Source: Pantoea piersonii (GTDB lineage: Bacteria; Pseudomonadota; Gammaproteobacteria; Enterobacterales; Enterobacteriaceae). From it: DNA of 64,000 nucleotides. The notes under the pieces were generated by a model. It saw only the letters and a list, made by a program, of their open reading frames with translations, searched no databases and was not told the DNA's origin. The stretch covers positions 62,001-126,000 of the forward strand of contig NZ_RARB01000002.1 of the NCBI RefSeq assembly GCF_003612015.1. Reading direction: 5' to 3'. Made by a program: the position numbers and the translations under genes. Positions 38,246 to 47,190 of this stretch are shown one piece after another; positions within the stretch are counted from its first letter, which is position 1; every line of letters begins with the position of its first letter.

Positions 38246-39766
38246 GTGCTATTACCTTGGCTAATAATCATTCCATTCGTCGGCGGTTTACTCTGCTGGC
38301 TGGCTGAGCGCCTTGGCGCGAAGACGCCGCGCTGGATAGCCCTGATTACCATGGGCCTGACGCTGGCGATTTCGCTGCAGCTCTGGCTGCAGGGCGGCTA
38401 TTCACTGACGCAGGCAGCGGGCATGCCGCAGTGGCAGTCGGAGTTCTCCGCCACCTGGATCCCGCGTTTCGGCATCAATTTCCATCTGGCGCTGGATGGT
38501 CTGTCGCTACTGATGGTGGTGCTGACCGGCCTGCTCGGCCTGATGGCGGTGCTCTGTTCCTGGAACGAAATCGAAAAGTATCAGGGCTTTTTCCACCTCA
38601 ACCTGATGTGGATCCTGGGCGGCGTCATCGGCGTCTTCCTGGCTATCGATATGTTCCTGTTCTTCTTCTTCTGGGAGATGATGCTGGTGCCGATGTATTT
38701 TCTCATCGCGCTCTGGGGTCATAAGGCATCCGACGGCAAAACCCGTATCACCGCAGCCACCAAGTTTTTCATTTATACCCAGTCTTCGGGTCTGGTGATG
38801 CTGATTGCGATTCTGGGGCTGGTGTTCGTGCACTATAACGCGACCGGCGTCTGGACGTTTAACTACGAGCAACTGCTGAAAACGCCGATGTCGCACACGG
38901 TGGAATATCTGCTGATGCTGGGCTTCTTTATCGCCTTCGCGGTAAAAATGCCGGTGGTGCCGCTGCACGGCTGGTTGCCTGACGCACACAGCCAGGCGCC
39001 GACTGCCGGTTCAGTGGACCTTGCGGGGATTCTGCTGAAAACCGCAGCTTACGGTCTGCTGCGCTTCAGCCTGCCGCTGTTCCCCAACGCTTCGGCGGAG
39101 TTTGCCCCGATCGCCATGTGGCTGGGCATTATCGGCATCTTCTACGGCGCGTGGATGGCCTTCTCGCAGACCGACATTAAACGCCTGATCGCCTACACGT
39201 CGATTTCGCATATGGGCTTTGTGCTGATCGCCATCTATACCGGCAGCCAGCTCGCCTTCCAGGGAGCAGTCGTGCAGATGATTGCGCACGGCCTCTCTGC
39301 CGCCGCGCTCTTTATCCTGTGCGGTCAGCTCTATGAGCGTCTGCATACGCGCGATATGCGTCAGATGGGCGGCCTCTGGTCACGCATTAAGTGGATCCCG
39401 GGCCTGTCGCTCTTCTTTGCGGTGGCGAACCTGGGGATGCCGGGTACCGGCAACTTCGCGGGCGAATTTATGATCCTGACGGGCAGTTTCCAGGTGGTGC
39501 CGGTCATTATCGTGATTGGTACTTTCGGCCTGGTTTTCGCCTCGGTTTACTCGCTGATCATGATGCAGCGCGCCTACTACGGCGAAGCGAAATCGAAAGA
39601 TCCGCTGCCGGGCATGTCGCCGCGTGAATTCACGATGATCATGGTGCTGGTGGTTCTGCTGGTGCTGCTGGGCGTTTACCCACAGCCGATTCTGGATACG
39701 TCCCATGCCGCCATGAGCAATATTCAGCAGTGGTTTACCGCTTCAATTTCAACTACAAGGCCGTAA
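38246..39766 (+). CDS. nuoM: NADH-quinone oxidoreductase subunit M
   Basis: NuoM is the second antiporter-like proton-pumping subunit. The 506-residue protein has 14 predicted helices, with the conserved channel residues in WEMMLVPMYFLIALWG, VKMPVVPLHGWLPDAHSQAP and DIKRLIAYTSISHMGFV. The start codon is GTG at 38246, matching the E. coli N-terminus MLLPWLI. The ribosome site is weak (GGGAAAG). Length and sequence match E. coli (509). Confidence 0.96.
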   Translation: MLLPWLIIIPFVGGLLCWLAERLGAKTPRWIALITMGLTLAISLQLWLQGGYSLTQAAGMPQWQSEFSATWIPRFGINFHLALDGLSLLMVVLTGLLGLMAVLCSWNEIEKYQGFFHLNLMWILGGVIGVFLAIDMFLFFFFWEMMLVPMYFLIALWGHKASDGKTRITAATKFFIYTQSSGLVMLIAILGLVFVHYNATGVWTFNYEQLLKTPMSHTVEYLLMLGFFIAFAVKMPVVPLHGWLPDAHSQAPTAGSVDLAGILLKTAAYGLLRFSLPLFPNASAEFAPIAMWLGIIGIFYGAWMAFSQTDIKRLIAYTSISHMGFVLIAIYTGSQLAFQGAVVQMIAHGLSAAALFILCGQLYERLHTRDMRQMGGLWSRIKWIPGLSLFFAVANLGMPGTGNFAGEFMILTGSFQVVPVIIVIGTFGLVFASVYSLIMMQRAYYGEAKSKDPLPGMSPREFTMIMVLVVLLVLLGVYPQPILDTSHAAMSNIQQWFTASISTTRP

Positions 39767-39772
39767 TTCGCC

Positions 39773-41230
39773 ATGACAATAACTTTTCAACAATTGATCG
39801 CGCTACTGCCGCTGTTGATCGTCGGATTGACGGTGGTAGTTGTGATGCTGTCCATTGCCTGGCGACGCAACCACTTTGTTAACGCCACGCTGACGGTCAT
39901 TGGTCTGAACCTGGCGCTGGTTTCGCTCTGGTATGTGGCGCACGCCGGCGCAATGGACGTGACGCCGCTGCTGCGGGTCGATCCTTACGCTGTGTTCTAT
40001 ACCGCGCTGGTGATCCTGGCGAGCCTGGCGACCTGTACTTTCGCCTATCCCTGGCTGGCCGGTTTCCCGGACAACAAGGATGAGTTCTATCTGCTGGTGC
40101 TGATCGCGGCACTGGGCGGGATCGTGCTGGCCAGCGCTAACCATCTGGCGTCGCTGTTTATCGGCGTCGAGCTGCTGTCGCTGCCGCTGTTCGGTATGAT
40201 TGGCTACGCCTTCCGTCAGAAGCGTTCTTTAGAAGCGGCGCTGAAATATACCATTCTGTCTGCGGCTGCCTCCTCTTTCCTGCTGTTCGGCATCGCGCTG
40301 GTCTATGCCGATTCCGGCAGCCTGAGCTTCGTTAAGCTGGGAGAGAGTTTGAACGACACCATGATCCAACAGCCGCTGCTGCTGGTTGGTCTGGGCATGA
40401 TGATTATCGGGCTGGGCTTTAAGCTGTCGCTGGTGCCGTTCCATCTCTGGACGCCGGACGTTTACCAGGGCGCGCCTGCGCCGGTATCGACTTTCCTCGC
40501 AACCGCCAGCAAGATCGCTATTTTCGGCGTCATCATGCGTCTGTTTATGTACGCGCCGCTGACCGACAGCGAAGCCGTTCGCACTGTGCTGGGCCTGATC
40601 GCTTTCGTGTCGATTCTGTTCGGCAACCTGATGGCGATTTCGCAGAGCAATATCAAACGTCTGCTGGGTTACTCCTCTATCGCGCATCTCGGCTACCTGC
40701 TGGTGGCGCTGATTGCGGTGAAAACCCATCAGCTGTCGCTGGAAACTGCGGGCGTCTATCTGGCGGGTTACCTGTTCAGCAGCCTCGGCGCGTTCGGCGT
40801 CGTCAGCCTGATGTCCAGCCCTTACCGCGGCCCGGATGCTGACTCGCTCTACTCCTATCGCGGCCTGTTCTGGCACCGTCCTGTGCTGTCGGCGGTGATG
40901 ACGGTGATGATGCTGTCGCTGGCGGGCATTCCGATGACGCTCGGCTTTATCGGCAAGTTTTACGTTATCGCTTCAGGCGTCAATGCGCACCTGTGGTGGT
41001 TGACGGCAGCCGTGGTTATCGGCAGCGCCATCGGCCTCTACTACTACCTGCGCGTGACGGTGAGCCTCTATCTCAGCCCGCCGGAGCTGCATACGCGCGA
41101 TACGCCAGCTAACTGGGCGTTTACCGCGGGCGGCGTGGTCGTGCTGATTTCAGCGATTCTGGTGCTGCTGCTCGGCGTCTATCCGCAGCCGCTGATTACG
41201 CTGGTGCAGATGGCTCAGCCGCTGATGTAA
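39773..41230 (+). CDS. nuoN: NADH-quinone oxidoreductase subunit N
   Basis: NuoN is the third antiporter-like subunit, nearest the peripheral arm. The 485-residue protein has the family segments [37 protein letters not shown] and [17 protein letters not shown]. It agrees with E. coli NuoN in length. It is the last gene of the operon, and a strong terminator follows 18 bases after the stop. Confidence 0.97.
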   Translation: MTITFQQLIALLPLLIVGLTVVVVMLSIAWRRNHFVNATLTVIGLNLALVSLWYVAHAGAMDVTPLLRVDPYAVFYTALVILASLATCTFAYPWLAGFPDNKDEFYLLVLIAALGGIVLASANHLASLFIGVELLSLPLFGMIGYAFRQKRSLEAALKYTILSAAASSFLLFGIALVYADSGSLSFVKLGESLNDTMIQQPLLLVGLGMMIIGLGFKLSLVPFHLWTPDVYQGAPAPVSTFLATASKIAIFGVIMRLFMYAPLTDSEAVRTVLGLIAFVSILFGNLMAISQSNIKRLLGYSSIAHLGYLLVALIAVKTHQLSLETAGVYLAGYLFSSLGAFGVVSLMSSPYRGPDADSLYSYRGLFWHRPVLSAVMTVMMLSLAGIPMTLGFIGKFYVIASGVNAHLWWLTAAVVIGSAIGLYYYLRVTVSLYLSPPELHTRDTPANWAFTAGGVVVLISAILVLLLGVYPQPLITLVQMAQPLM

Positions 41231-41248
41231 ACTGCCTTTCCCTTAATG

Positions 41249-41277
41249 AAATCAGGCCCGCGGGCCTGATTTTTTTT
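41249..41277 (+). terminator. Rho-independent terminator of the nuo operon
   Basis: Perfect 10-base arms ATCAGGCCCG/CGGGCCTGAT followed by seven T. It ends 16 bases before the elaA start. Confidence 0.92.
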
Positions 41278-41293
41278 GCCTTCAGGAGCGACT

Positions 41294-41743
41294 ATGGAGA
41301 TCAACTGGCAGGATAAACATCACAGCGAACTGAGCGCGCAGCAGCTTTATGCGGTGCTGGCGCTGCGCTGCGCCGTTTTTATCGTCGAGCAAAGCTGCCC
41401 TTATCTGGATGTTGACGGCCAGGATCTGACGGCCGATAACCGCCATATTCTGGGGATGCGCGGCGATGAGCTGGTGGCTTATGCGCGTATCCTTACCCCT
41501 GCTGATGACGCTGCGCCAGTGGCGATAGGGCGCGTTATCGTCTCCGCCAGCGCGCGTGGTCTGAACCTCGGAAACCGGCTGATGGAGCAGGCGCTGCTCA
41601 GCTGCGAACAGCACTGGCCTGAGCGCGAGGTTTATCTTTCTGCGCAGGCGCATCTGCAAAATTTCTATGGGCGTCTCGGTTTTCAGGCGGTCGGGGATAT
41701 CTACCTCGAAGACAATATTCCCCATATCGATATGCGCAAATAA
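41294..41743 (+). CDS. elaA: GNAT-family N-acetyltransferase ElaA
   Basis: ElaA is a 149-residue GNAT acyltransferase of unknown substrate. The acetyl-CoA binding region is GRVIVSASARGLNLGNRLM (residues 78-96), preceded by LRCAVFIVEQSCPYLDVDGQD, a signature of the ElaA group. The ATG at 41294 follows AGGAG with 5-base spacing and matches the E. coli start. In E. coli elaA sits beside elaB and the men genes. Here opgD lies between elaA and elaB. Confidence 0.92.
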   Translation: MEINWQDKHHSELSAQQLYAVLALRCAVFIVEQSCPYLDVDGQDLTADNRHILGMRGDELVAYARILTPADDAAPVAIGRVIVSASARGLNLGNRLMEQALLSCEQHWPEREVYLSAQAHLQNFYGRLGFQAVGDIYLEDNIPHIDMRK

Positions 41744-41773
41744 AAAACGGCGAGCCCGCAGAGACTCGCCGTT
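41741..41773 (-). terminator. Terminator downstream of opgD
   Basis: Nine-base stem AACGGCGAG/CTCGCCGTT (41746-41754 with 41765-41773). On the minus strand it runs into TTTTTT, which overlaps the elaA stop codon. It would end opgD transcripts that read through the repeat at 41789. Confidence 0.7.
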
Positions 41774-41788
41774 ACAAACAGCTAAACA

Positions 41789-41837
41789 GGTGACATGGTT
41801 CGAAGAGCAAAGCGGCCTGCGCCATGGATAGCGCAGG
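41789..41837. repeat. Extragenic palindromic repeat, copy A
   Basis: These 49 bases match 41 of 49 positions with 45583-45631. The inner stem GCCTGCGC/GCGCAGGC (41815-41822 with 41831-41838) closes around CATGGATA. The right half present in copy B has diverged here. It lies between elaA and the convergent opgD. Confidence 0.65.
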
Positions 41838-41922
41838 CTGGGCCATCTTTTGCGCGGCTATAGCACCCGCGCAGTTCAATAGCCGGCGTCAAACGGCAAG
41901 CCTGGGCTCGCCGCTCGCTTTT

Positions 41923-43581
41923 TTAGCCTGACGTCATCTGCCGGTCATCCACATATTTGCGCTGATCCGGCGGCGGCGGGAAATACTGGTAGAGCCAGGT
42001 TTCACTCAGGGTTTCATCTCTGGTGCGCAGGAACAGGCGCATCTCTACCGGCGTGGTGGCGTCGCTGTTGGGATACCAGTCGAACAGGATGCGATAACCG
42101 TTCATCGGCTCGACGTAGAGGATTTCGACCTGTTTGAAGGTGCCGGATGAGAGAGTAATGACCGGCTCAATGCCCTTCGGCGCAGCCGCTTTCAAATCGC
42201 CGCCGACAAAATCGATGGCGAAGCGACGGCACCACTGCTCCGGGAAGTGCTCGCCCGGCGCCCAGCCTTCCGGGAAGCCACCTATGCCGGTGCGGGTCGC
42301 ATCGACACGCGCCAGTCCACTGCGAACCGGCGGCAGGCTGCTCCAGTAGAGCTTATAGGAGAAGCTGAACTCGCTGCCGGCTTTTACCGGCTCGGCTGGC
42401 TGCCAGAAGCAGACAATATTATCCAGCGTTTCCCCGGTGGTCGGGATCTCCATCAGGTTGATGGCGCCTTTGCCCCATTTGCCGACCGGCTCGACCCACA
42501 GGCTGGGACGCTTGTCGTACCAGCCGATAACGTCCTGATAATCCTTAAAGTCGTGGTTAAGCTGCAACAGGCCGAAACCGCGCGGATTCTCATCCTGATA
42601 GGCATTGTACTGCAGCTTCTGCGGGTTATTCAGCGGACGGGCGATCCATTCGCCGCTGCCAGTCCACATCGCCAGGCGATCGGAATCATGGATCTGCGGA
42701 TGGTAGGTGTTGCACATGCGGCGCTCGTTGGTGCCGCAGCTGAACATGCTGGTCATCGGCGCAATGCCGAGCTGGCGGATCTCTTTGCGCGCGAAGAGAT
42801 GGTTTTCCACCTCCATCACTACACGTTGCGCTTCGCAGTGAATGGTGAACTTATAGGCGCCGGTGACGCTGGCGCCATCCAGCAGGGCGTAAACGACAAA
42901 GGTGGTATCGTCCGCTTTCGGCGTCTCAAACCAGAACGCGGTGAAGTCGGGGAACTCTTCGCTGCCGTTGCTGAAGGTGTTGACCGCCACACCGCGTGCG
43001 GAGAGGCCGTACTGATAGGTGTCGTCCACCGCGCGGAAATAGCTGGCACCAAGGAAGGAGACGATATCGCGGCGCGCCAGCTCCGGTTTTTTAAAGGCAC
43101 GGAAGCCGGCGAAGCCGAGATCGTTTTTGCCCACCAGCTGCTGGGTATCTACCTTCGCGTTGTTATAGTTAAACAGCTCAGGGCGGAAATGGATCTCACG
43201 TGCCTCACGGCTGTCAGCGTCAACGGAAAACATGCGGATGCGGCGCTTAAAGCCCATACCGACATGGAAAAACTGCACGTCGAGCTGACGATCGGGGATA
43301 GTGTTCCACAGCGAATGACCGGCGTCGTACTGAATTTCGTTGTACGCCTGCGGCGTCAGCGTCGCCAGCGTCTCCGGCAGCGCGCCTGGCGCGCCACCCC
43401 AGGGCTGCTTCGCCAGCGCGGCGGCTGTCTTTTTCAGTACATCGAAATCGAAGCGCACAGCGGCGCCGTCAGCAATGCCATCTTCTGCCCAGGCGGATTG
43501 CGCAAACAGCGTGGACAGGCCGGTCATACCGCTGACGGCGGAGAAGGCCATTGACGCTTTCATAAACATTCTTCGATTCAT
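41923..43581 (-). CDS. opgD: Glucan biosynthesis protein D
   Basis: OpgD (MdoD) is a periplasmic protein that shapes osmoregulated periplasmic glucans, a paralogue of OpgG that limits backbone size. The 552-residue precursor has a twin-arginine signal: NRRMFMK at residues 2-8, a moderately hydrophobic stretch, and a cleavage site near AWA (about residue 32). The mature part has the MdoG-family segments [37 protein letters not shown] and [16 protein letters not shown]. It closely matches E. coli OpgD, which is encoded elsewhere in that genome. Here it is inserted between elaA and elaB. Confidence 0.94.
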   Translation of the reverse strand: MNRRMFMKASMAFSAVSGMTGLSTLFAQSAWAEDGIADGAAVRFDFDVLKKTAAALAKQPWGGAPGALPETLATLTPQAYNEIQYDAGHSLWNTIPDRQLDVQFFHVGMGFKRRIRMFSVDADSREAREIHFRPELFNYNNAKVDTQQLVGKNDLGFAGFRAFKKPELARRDIVSFLGASYFRAVDDTYQYGLSARGVAVNTFSNGSEEFPDFTAFWFETPKADDTTFVVYALLDGASVTGAYKFTIHCEAQRVVMEVENHLFARKEIRQLGIAPMTSMFSCGTNERRMCNTYHPQIHDSDRLAMWTGSGEWIARPLNNPQKLQYNAYQDENPRGFGLLQLNHDFKDYQDVIGWYDKRPSLWVEPVGKWGKGAINLMEIPTTGETLDNIVCFWQPAEPVKAGSEFSFSYKLYWSSLPPVRSGLARVDATRTGIGGFPEGWAPGEHFPEQWCRRFAIDFVGGDLKAAAPKGIEPVITLSSGTFKQVEILYVEPMNGYRILFDWYPNSDATTPVEMRLFLRTRDETLSETWLYQYFPPPPDQRKYVDDRQMTSG

Positions 43582-43853
43582 GCCAGAAATTATTCCTTAG
43601 CGTTCGAGTGTGTTGTGACTGCCCAGCTCTGCGCTCAGGTGAGCCAAAAGCGCAGATAACAGCAGGGTACGACAGTCTGGTAGATGAAAAATTCAGTCCG
43701 CCTTAAATTTATCAGATTAATCAAGAAGGCCGAGGAATTTCGTATTGAGTCCTTCAGCAGGAAACTCAGGGGAATCCTGGCGAAACCATCCTGCAAACGG
43801 CGATTTAGCCGCTATAGTTAAGAGACTGCTTTATAAATGACACGGAGGAAATG

Positions 43854-44165
43854 ATGGTAAAAGAGACAGAAGCTTTCGACACCAATCTGGATGATGATTT
43901 GGCGCTGCTGACCGAGACGCTGGAAGAGGTGCTGAAGTCATCAGGCGATCCGACCGATCAGAAGTACGTTGAACTTAAAACCAAAGCGGAGCAGGCGCTG
44001 GAAGATGTGAAATCACGCGTCAGCCAGGCCTCTGACAGCTACTACTATCGCGCTAAAAATGTAGCTTACCGCGCCGATGACTATGTGCATGAGAAACCCT
44101 GGCAGGGTATCGGCATCGGCGCAGCCGCTGGCCTGGTGCTCGGCCTGCTGCTGGCGCGCCGTTAA
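43854..44165 (+). CDS. elaB: ElaB, DUF883 tail-anchored membrane protein
   Basis: ElaB is a 103-residue stationary-phase protein of the DUF883 family. It has a long hydrophilic helix (about residues 10-75) and a C-terminal hydrophobic anchor (GIGIGAAAGLVLGLLLARR). The E. coli protein and its paralogue YqjD are inner-membrane anchored and YqjD binds ribosomes. Two ATG codons are in tandem at 43851 and 43854. The second has better spacing from GGAGG (43844-43848). It is a single gene followed by a terminator. Confidence 0.93.
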   Translation: MVKETEAFDTNLDDDLALLTETLEEVLKSSGDPTDQKYVELKTKAEQALEDVKSRVSQASDSYYYRAKNVAYRADDYVHEKPWQGIGIGAAAGLVLGLLLARR

Positions 44166-44179
44166 GGCTACGTCACTGA

Positions 44180-44209
44180 AAACGGCGGGGCTCTCCCGCC
44201 GTTTGTTTT
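44180..44209 (+). terminator. Rho-independent terminator after elaB
   Basis: Ten-base stem AAACGGCGGG/CCCGCCGTTT with a 5-base loop, followed by GTTTTG, 14 bases after the stop. Confidence 0.85.
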
Positions 44210-44346
44210 GTTACCTTCCTCATATTAGCCCCGCGCCGTTCTTCTTCTCCCTCTCTCTATGCTCCTGATGCGAAAAGCGCAGGATAGTGTTGAGTTTAAT
44301 CAGCGTGCTTCCTACAGTAGATCGATGGACAAAAGGAGATCAAAAC

Positions 44347-45543
44347 GTGATAAGAGTCGAGATGTTGTCTACAGGGGACGAGGTGCTGCACGGCCAAATC
44401 GTGGATACCAACGCCGCCTGGCTGGCGGATCTGCTGTTTCAGCACGGTTTACCGATGACCAGCCGCAGCACGGTAGGCGATTCGTTGTCGTCGCTGGTGG
44501 AAACGCTGCAGGCTCGTAGCGAAGTCGCGGATGTGCTTATCGTGAATGGCGGCCTCGGCCCAACCAGCGACGATCTCAGCGCGCTGGCGGCGGCGAAAGC
44601 GAGCGGTGTCGAACTGGTGCTGCATCAGGAATGGCTCGATAACATCGAGGCGTGGTTCGCCAGCCGTGGACGCGTAATGGCGGCGAGCAACCGCAAGCAG
44701 GCGGAGATACCCGCCAATGCTGAGATGATCGATAACCCGGTGGGCACCGCCTGCGGCTTTGCGCTGCGGCTTAACCGCTGCTGGATCTTCTTTACGCCTG
44801 GCGTGCCGTCTGAATTTAAGGTGATGGTGGAGCAGCAAATTCTGCCGCGTCTTAAACAGCATTTTGAGCTGCCGGCGCCGCCGCTCTGTCTGCGCCTGAC
44901 AACGTTCGGTCGCGGCGAAAGCGACATCGCCGCCGAGCTGGAGCCGCTGGCGCTCCCCGAGGGCGTAGTAATGGGTTATCGCTCTTCAATGCCGATTATC
45001 GAGATAAAGCTGACCGGGCCAGCCAGCCAGCGCGTGGCCATGGAGCAGGTCTGGCAGCAGGTGCGTCTGCTGCTGGCGGAGTGCACTATTTTTGAAGGCA
45101 CCGAAGGGTTGCCAGCGCTGCTGGCGCGCGAGCTGAAAGAGCGTGGTTTCCGTCTGGCGCTCAGCGAGCAGTACACCGCCGGGCTGCTGCACTGGCAGCT
45201 GGCCGCGGCAGAAGTACCGCTTAGCGCGGCGGAAATCCTGCCGCTGCATCAGGAGGGGCTGGAAGAGCAGGTTCAGCGTACGCGCGCGCTGGCGGCGCAT
45301 CACGGCACAGTGCTGGCGTTATCGACCGGCGCGCTGGAAGAGGGCGAGGTTTCGCTGGCGCTGCATACGCCGGAAGCGAGCTGGGGACAGCGAGTGAAGT
45401 TCACCCACGGTCGCCATAATCTGGAGACGCGACAGAAGGTGGTGGCGATGATGGCGATGAATATGCTGCGTCGCTGGCTGCACGGCAGCGAGGTCAGCAC
45501 CGGTCACGGCTGGATTGATATTCTGGAATCAGTGAAGCTGTAG
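44347..45543 (+). CDS. yfaY: CinA-like protein YfaY
   Basis: This 398-residue protein has an N-terminal MoaB/MoCF-like domain (EMLSTGDEVLHGQIVDTNAAW, VNGGLGPTSDDLSALA) and a C-terminal CinA domain. In active NMN deamidases (PncC) the C-terminal domain has an ESCTGG motif. Here the equivalent segment reads SEQYTAG, so the catalytic serine is lost and deamidase activity is doubtful. E. coli YfaY is likewise degenerate. I chose the GTG at 44347, preceded by GGAGA, since it gives an E. coli-like start (IRVEMLSTGDEV). The upstream 20 codons of open frame are not needed. Confidence 0.88.
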   Translation: MIRVEMLSTGDEVLHGQIVDTNAAWLADLLFQHGLPMTSRSTVGDSLSSLVETLQARSEVADVLIVNGGLGPTSDDLSALAAAKASGVELVLHQEWLDNIEAWFASRGRVMAASNRKQAEIPANAEMIDNPVGTACGFALRLNRCWIFFTPGVPSEFKVMVEQQILPRLKQHFELPAPPLCLRLTTFGRGESDIAAELEPLALPEGVVMGYRSSMPIIEIKLTGPASQRVAMEQVWQQVRLLLAECTIFEGTEGLPALLARELKERGFRLALSEQYTAGLLHWQLAAAEVPLSAAEILPLHQEGLEEQVQRTRALAAHHGTVLALSTGALEEGEVSLALHTPEASWGQRVKFTHGRHNLETRQKVVAMMAMNMLRRWLHGSEVSTGHGWIDILESVKL

Positions 45544-45578
45544 TGGGGCACTGCTAACAGACGGCTGAAATGTTAAAG

Positions 45579-45687
45579 CGCGGGTGTCATGGCCCGGGGA
45601 GCAAAGCGTCCTGCGCCAGGGATGGCGCAGGACGAGCTGGCAGGGATGCCGCTTTTGCGTCTTTGCGATCGGGCCATGACATCCGCG
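45579..45687. repeat. Extragenic palindromic repeat, copy B (multi-hairpin)
   Basis: This 109-base element has 18-base outer arms (45579-45596 and 45670-45687) complementary at 17 of 18 positions. Inner GCAAAG/CTTTGC segments also pair. Two internal hairpins both have GGGA loops: a perfect 12-base stem (45607-45618 with 45623-45634) and a shorter one (45639-45642 with 45647-45650). It lies between convergent yfaY and yfaE and may end both transcripts. Confidence 0.72.
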
Positions 45688-45718
45688 TTGGCACTGCTAT
45701 CGCAGATAACCGGCCTTG

Positions 45719-45979
45719 CTATAGCTCGATTTCAATCTCACCCTTCGCCAGACAGCAGCAGGGCAAAATTTCCCCCTGCTGAACAAACGCCAGCGGCGTT
45801 TCGGCATAGTGCACTTCGCCCTTCAGCAGCCGCGTGCGGCACGAACCGCAGTAGCCTTCACGGCACTGAAACTCCACGCACAGATTATGTGCTTCCAGCG
45901 TCGTCAACAGGTTGGGGTGATGCTCTGCGCACTCCAGTCGCTGACCGGAACTGCGCAGGATAACAACGGCACGGCTCAT
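45719..45979 (-). CDS. yfaE: Ferredoxin-like [2Fe-2S] protein YfaE
   Basis: YfaE is an 86-residue plant-type ferredoxin that supplies electrons to maintain or reassemble the diferric-tyrosyl cofactor of NrdB. The cluster ligands are in CREGYCGSC (Cys39, Cys44, Cys47) and a Cys of the CCC run at 74-76. It is the third gene of nrdA-nrdB-yfaE, beginning 2 bases after the nrdB stop. That arrangement is conserved with E. coli and supports this role. Confidence 0.94.
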   Translation of the reverse strand: MSRAVVILRSSGQRLECAEHHPNLLTTLEAHNLCVEFQCREGYCGSCRTRLLKGEVHYAETPLAFVQQGEILPCCCLAKGEIEIEL

Positions 45980-45981
45980 AC

Positions 45982-47112
45982 TTACAGCTGGAAATCGTTG
46001 AAGTCGTCTTCGCCTACTTCCGAGTCAATCTGACCCACCAGATAGGAGCTCACTTCCACTTCCTGCGGCGCCACCTGCACGTTGTCTGATACCAGCCAGG
46101 AGTTGATCCACGGAATCGGGTTGGAGCGCGTCTGGAACGGCAGATCCAGGCCCACCGCCTGCATACGGATATTGGTGATGTACTCAATGTACTGGCAGAG
46201 AATATCTTTGTTCAGGCCGATCATCGAACCGCCGCTAAACAGATATTCCGCCCACTCTTTCTCCTGCTCGGCCGCTTTCTTGAAGAGATCGAAACACTCT
46301 TCACGGCATTCGGCGGCAATCTCTTTCATTTCAGGATCGTCTTCGCCGGTGCGCATCAGGTTCAGCATATGCTGGGTGCCGGTCAGGTGCAGCGCTTCGT
46401 CGCGTGCGATCAGACGAATAATTTTGGCGTTGCCTTCCATCAGTTCGCGTTCGGCGAAGGCGAAAGAGCAGGCGAAGCTGACGTAGAAGCGAATCGCTTC
46501 CAGCGCGTTAACGCTCATCAGGCAAATATAGAGCTGCTTTTTCAGCGCGCGCAGATTCACGGTCACGGTTTTGCCGTTAACCTGATGCGTGCCTTCGCCC
46601 AGCAGATGCCAGTAGTTAGTCATCTCGATCAGATCGTCGTAGTACTTCGAGATATCCTGCGCGCGCGCGAGGATCTGCTCGTTAGTCACGATATCGTCGA
46701 AGACCAGCGAAGGGTCGTTAACGATATTACGAATGATATGGGTGTAAGAGCGCGAGTGAATAGTCTCGGAGAAGGCCCAGGTTTCCACCCAGGTTTCCAG
46801 CTCGGGGATCGAGATCAGCGGCAGCAGCGCGACGTTCGGGCTGCGGCCCTGAATCGAGTCGAGCAGGGTCTGATATTTCAGGTTGCTGATAAAGATGTGC
46901 TTCTCATGCTCCGGCAGCGCCTGATAGTCGATGCGGTCGCGTGAGACGTCTACCTCTTCCGGACGCCAGAAAAAGGAGAGCTGCTTTTCAATCAGCTTTT
47001 CAAAGATGTCATATTTCTGCTGGTCGAAGCGCGCCACGTTGACGGACTGACCAAAGAACATCGGCTCTTTCAGCTGATCGTTTTTATTCTGTGAGAACGT
47101 AGTGTAAGCCAT
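45982..47112 (-). CDS. nrdB: Ribonucleotide reductase class Ia, beta subunit
   Basis: NrdB houses the diiron-oxo centre and the tyrosyl radical that starts catalysis in NrdA. The 376-residue protein matches E. coli NrdB. The radical Tyr is Tyr123 counting the initiator Met ([12 protein letters not shown]). The iron ligands in [17 protein letters not shown] and the C-terminal NrdA-binding tail ([10 protein letters not shown]) are present. It is 78 bases downstream of nrdA in the same operon. Confidence 0.97.
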   Translation of the reverse strand: MAYTTFSQNKNDQLKEPMFFGQSVNVARFDQQKYDIFEKLIEKQLSFFWRPEEVDVSRDRIDYQALPEHEKHIFISNLKYQTLLDSIQGRSPNVALLPLISIPELETWVETWAFSETIHSRSYTHIIRNIVNDPSLVFDDIVTNEQILARAQDISKYYDDLIEMTNYWHLLGEGTHQVNGKTVTVNLRALKKQLYICLMSVNALEAIRFYVSFACSFAFAERELMEGNAKIIRLIARDEALHLTGTQHMLNLMRTGEDDPEMKEIAAECREECFDLFKKAAEQEKEWAEYLFSGGSMIGLNKDILCQYIEYITNIRMQAVGLDLPFQTRSNPIPWINSWLVSDNVQVAPQEVEVSSYLVGQIDSEVGEDDFNDFQL

Positions 47113-47190
47113 ACAAACTGTCCAAATGTGAACGGGGCGCAGCGCGGCCCCGTGAAATGACGCAGGCGGGAGACGCGCTCCCGCCCAACC

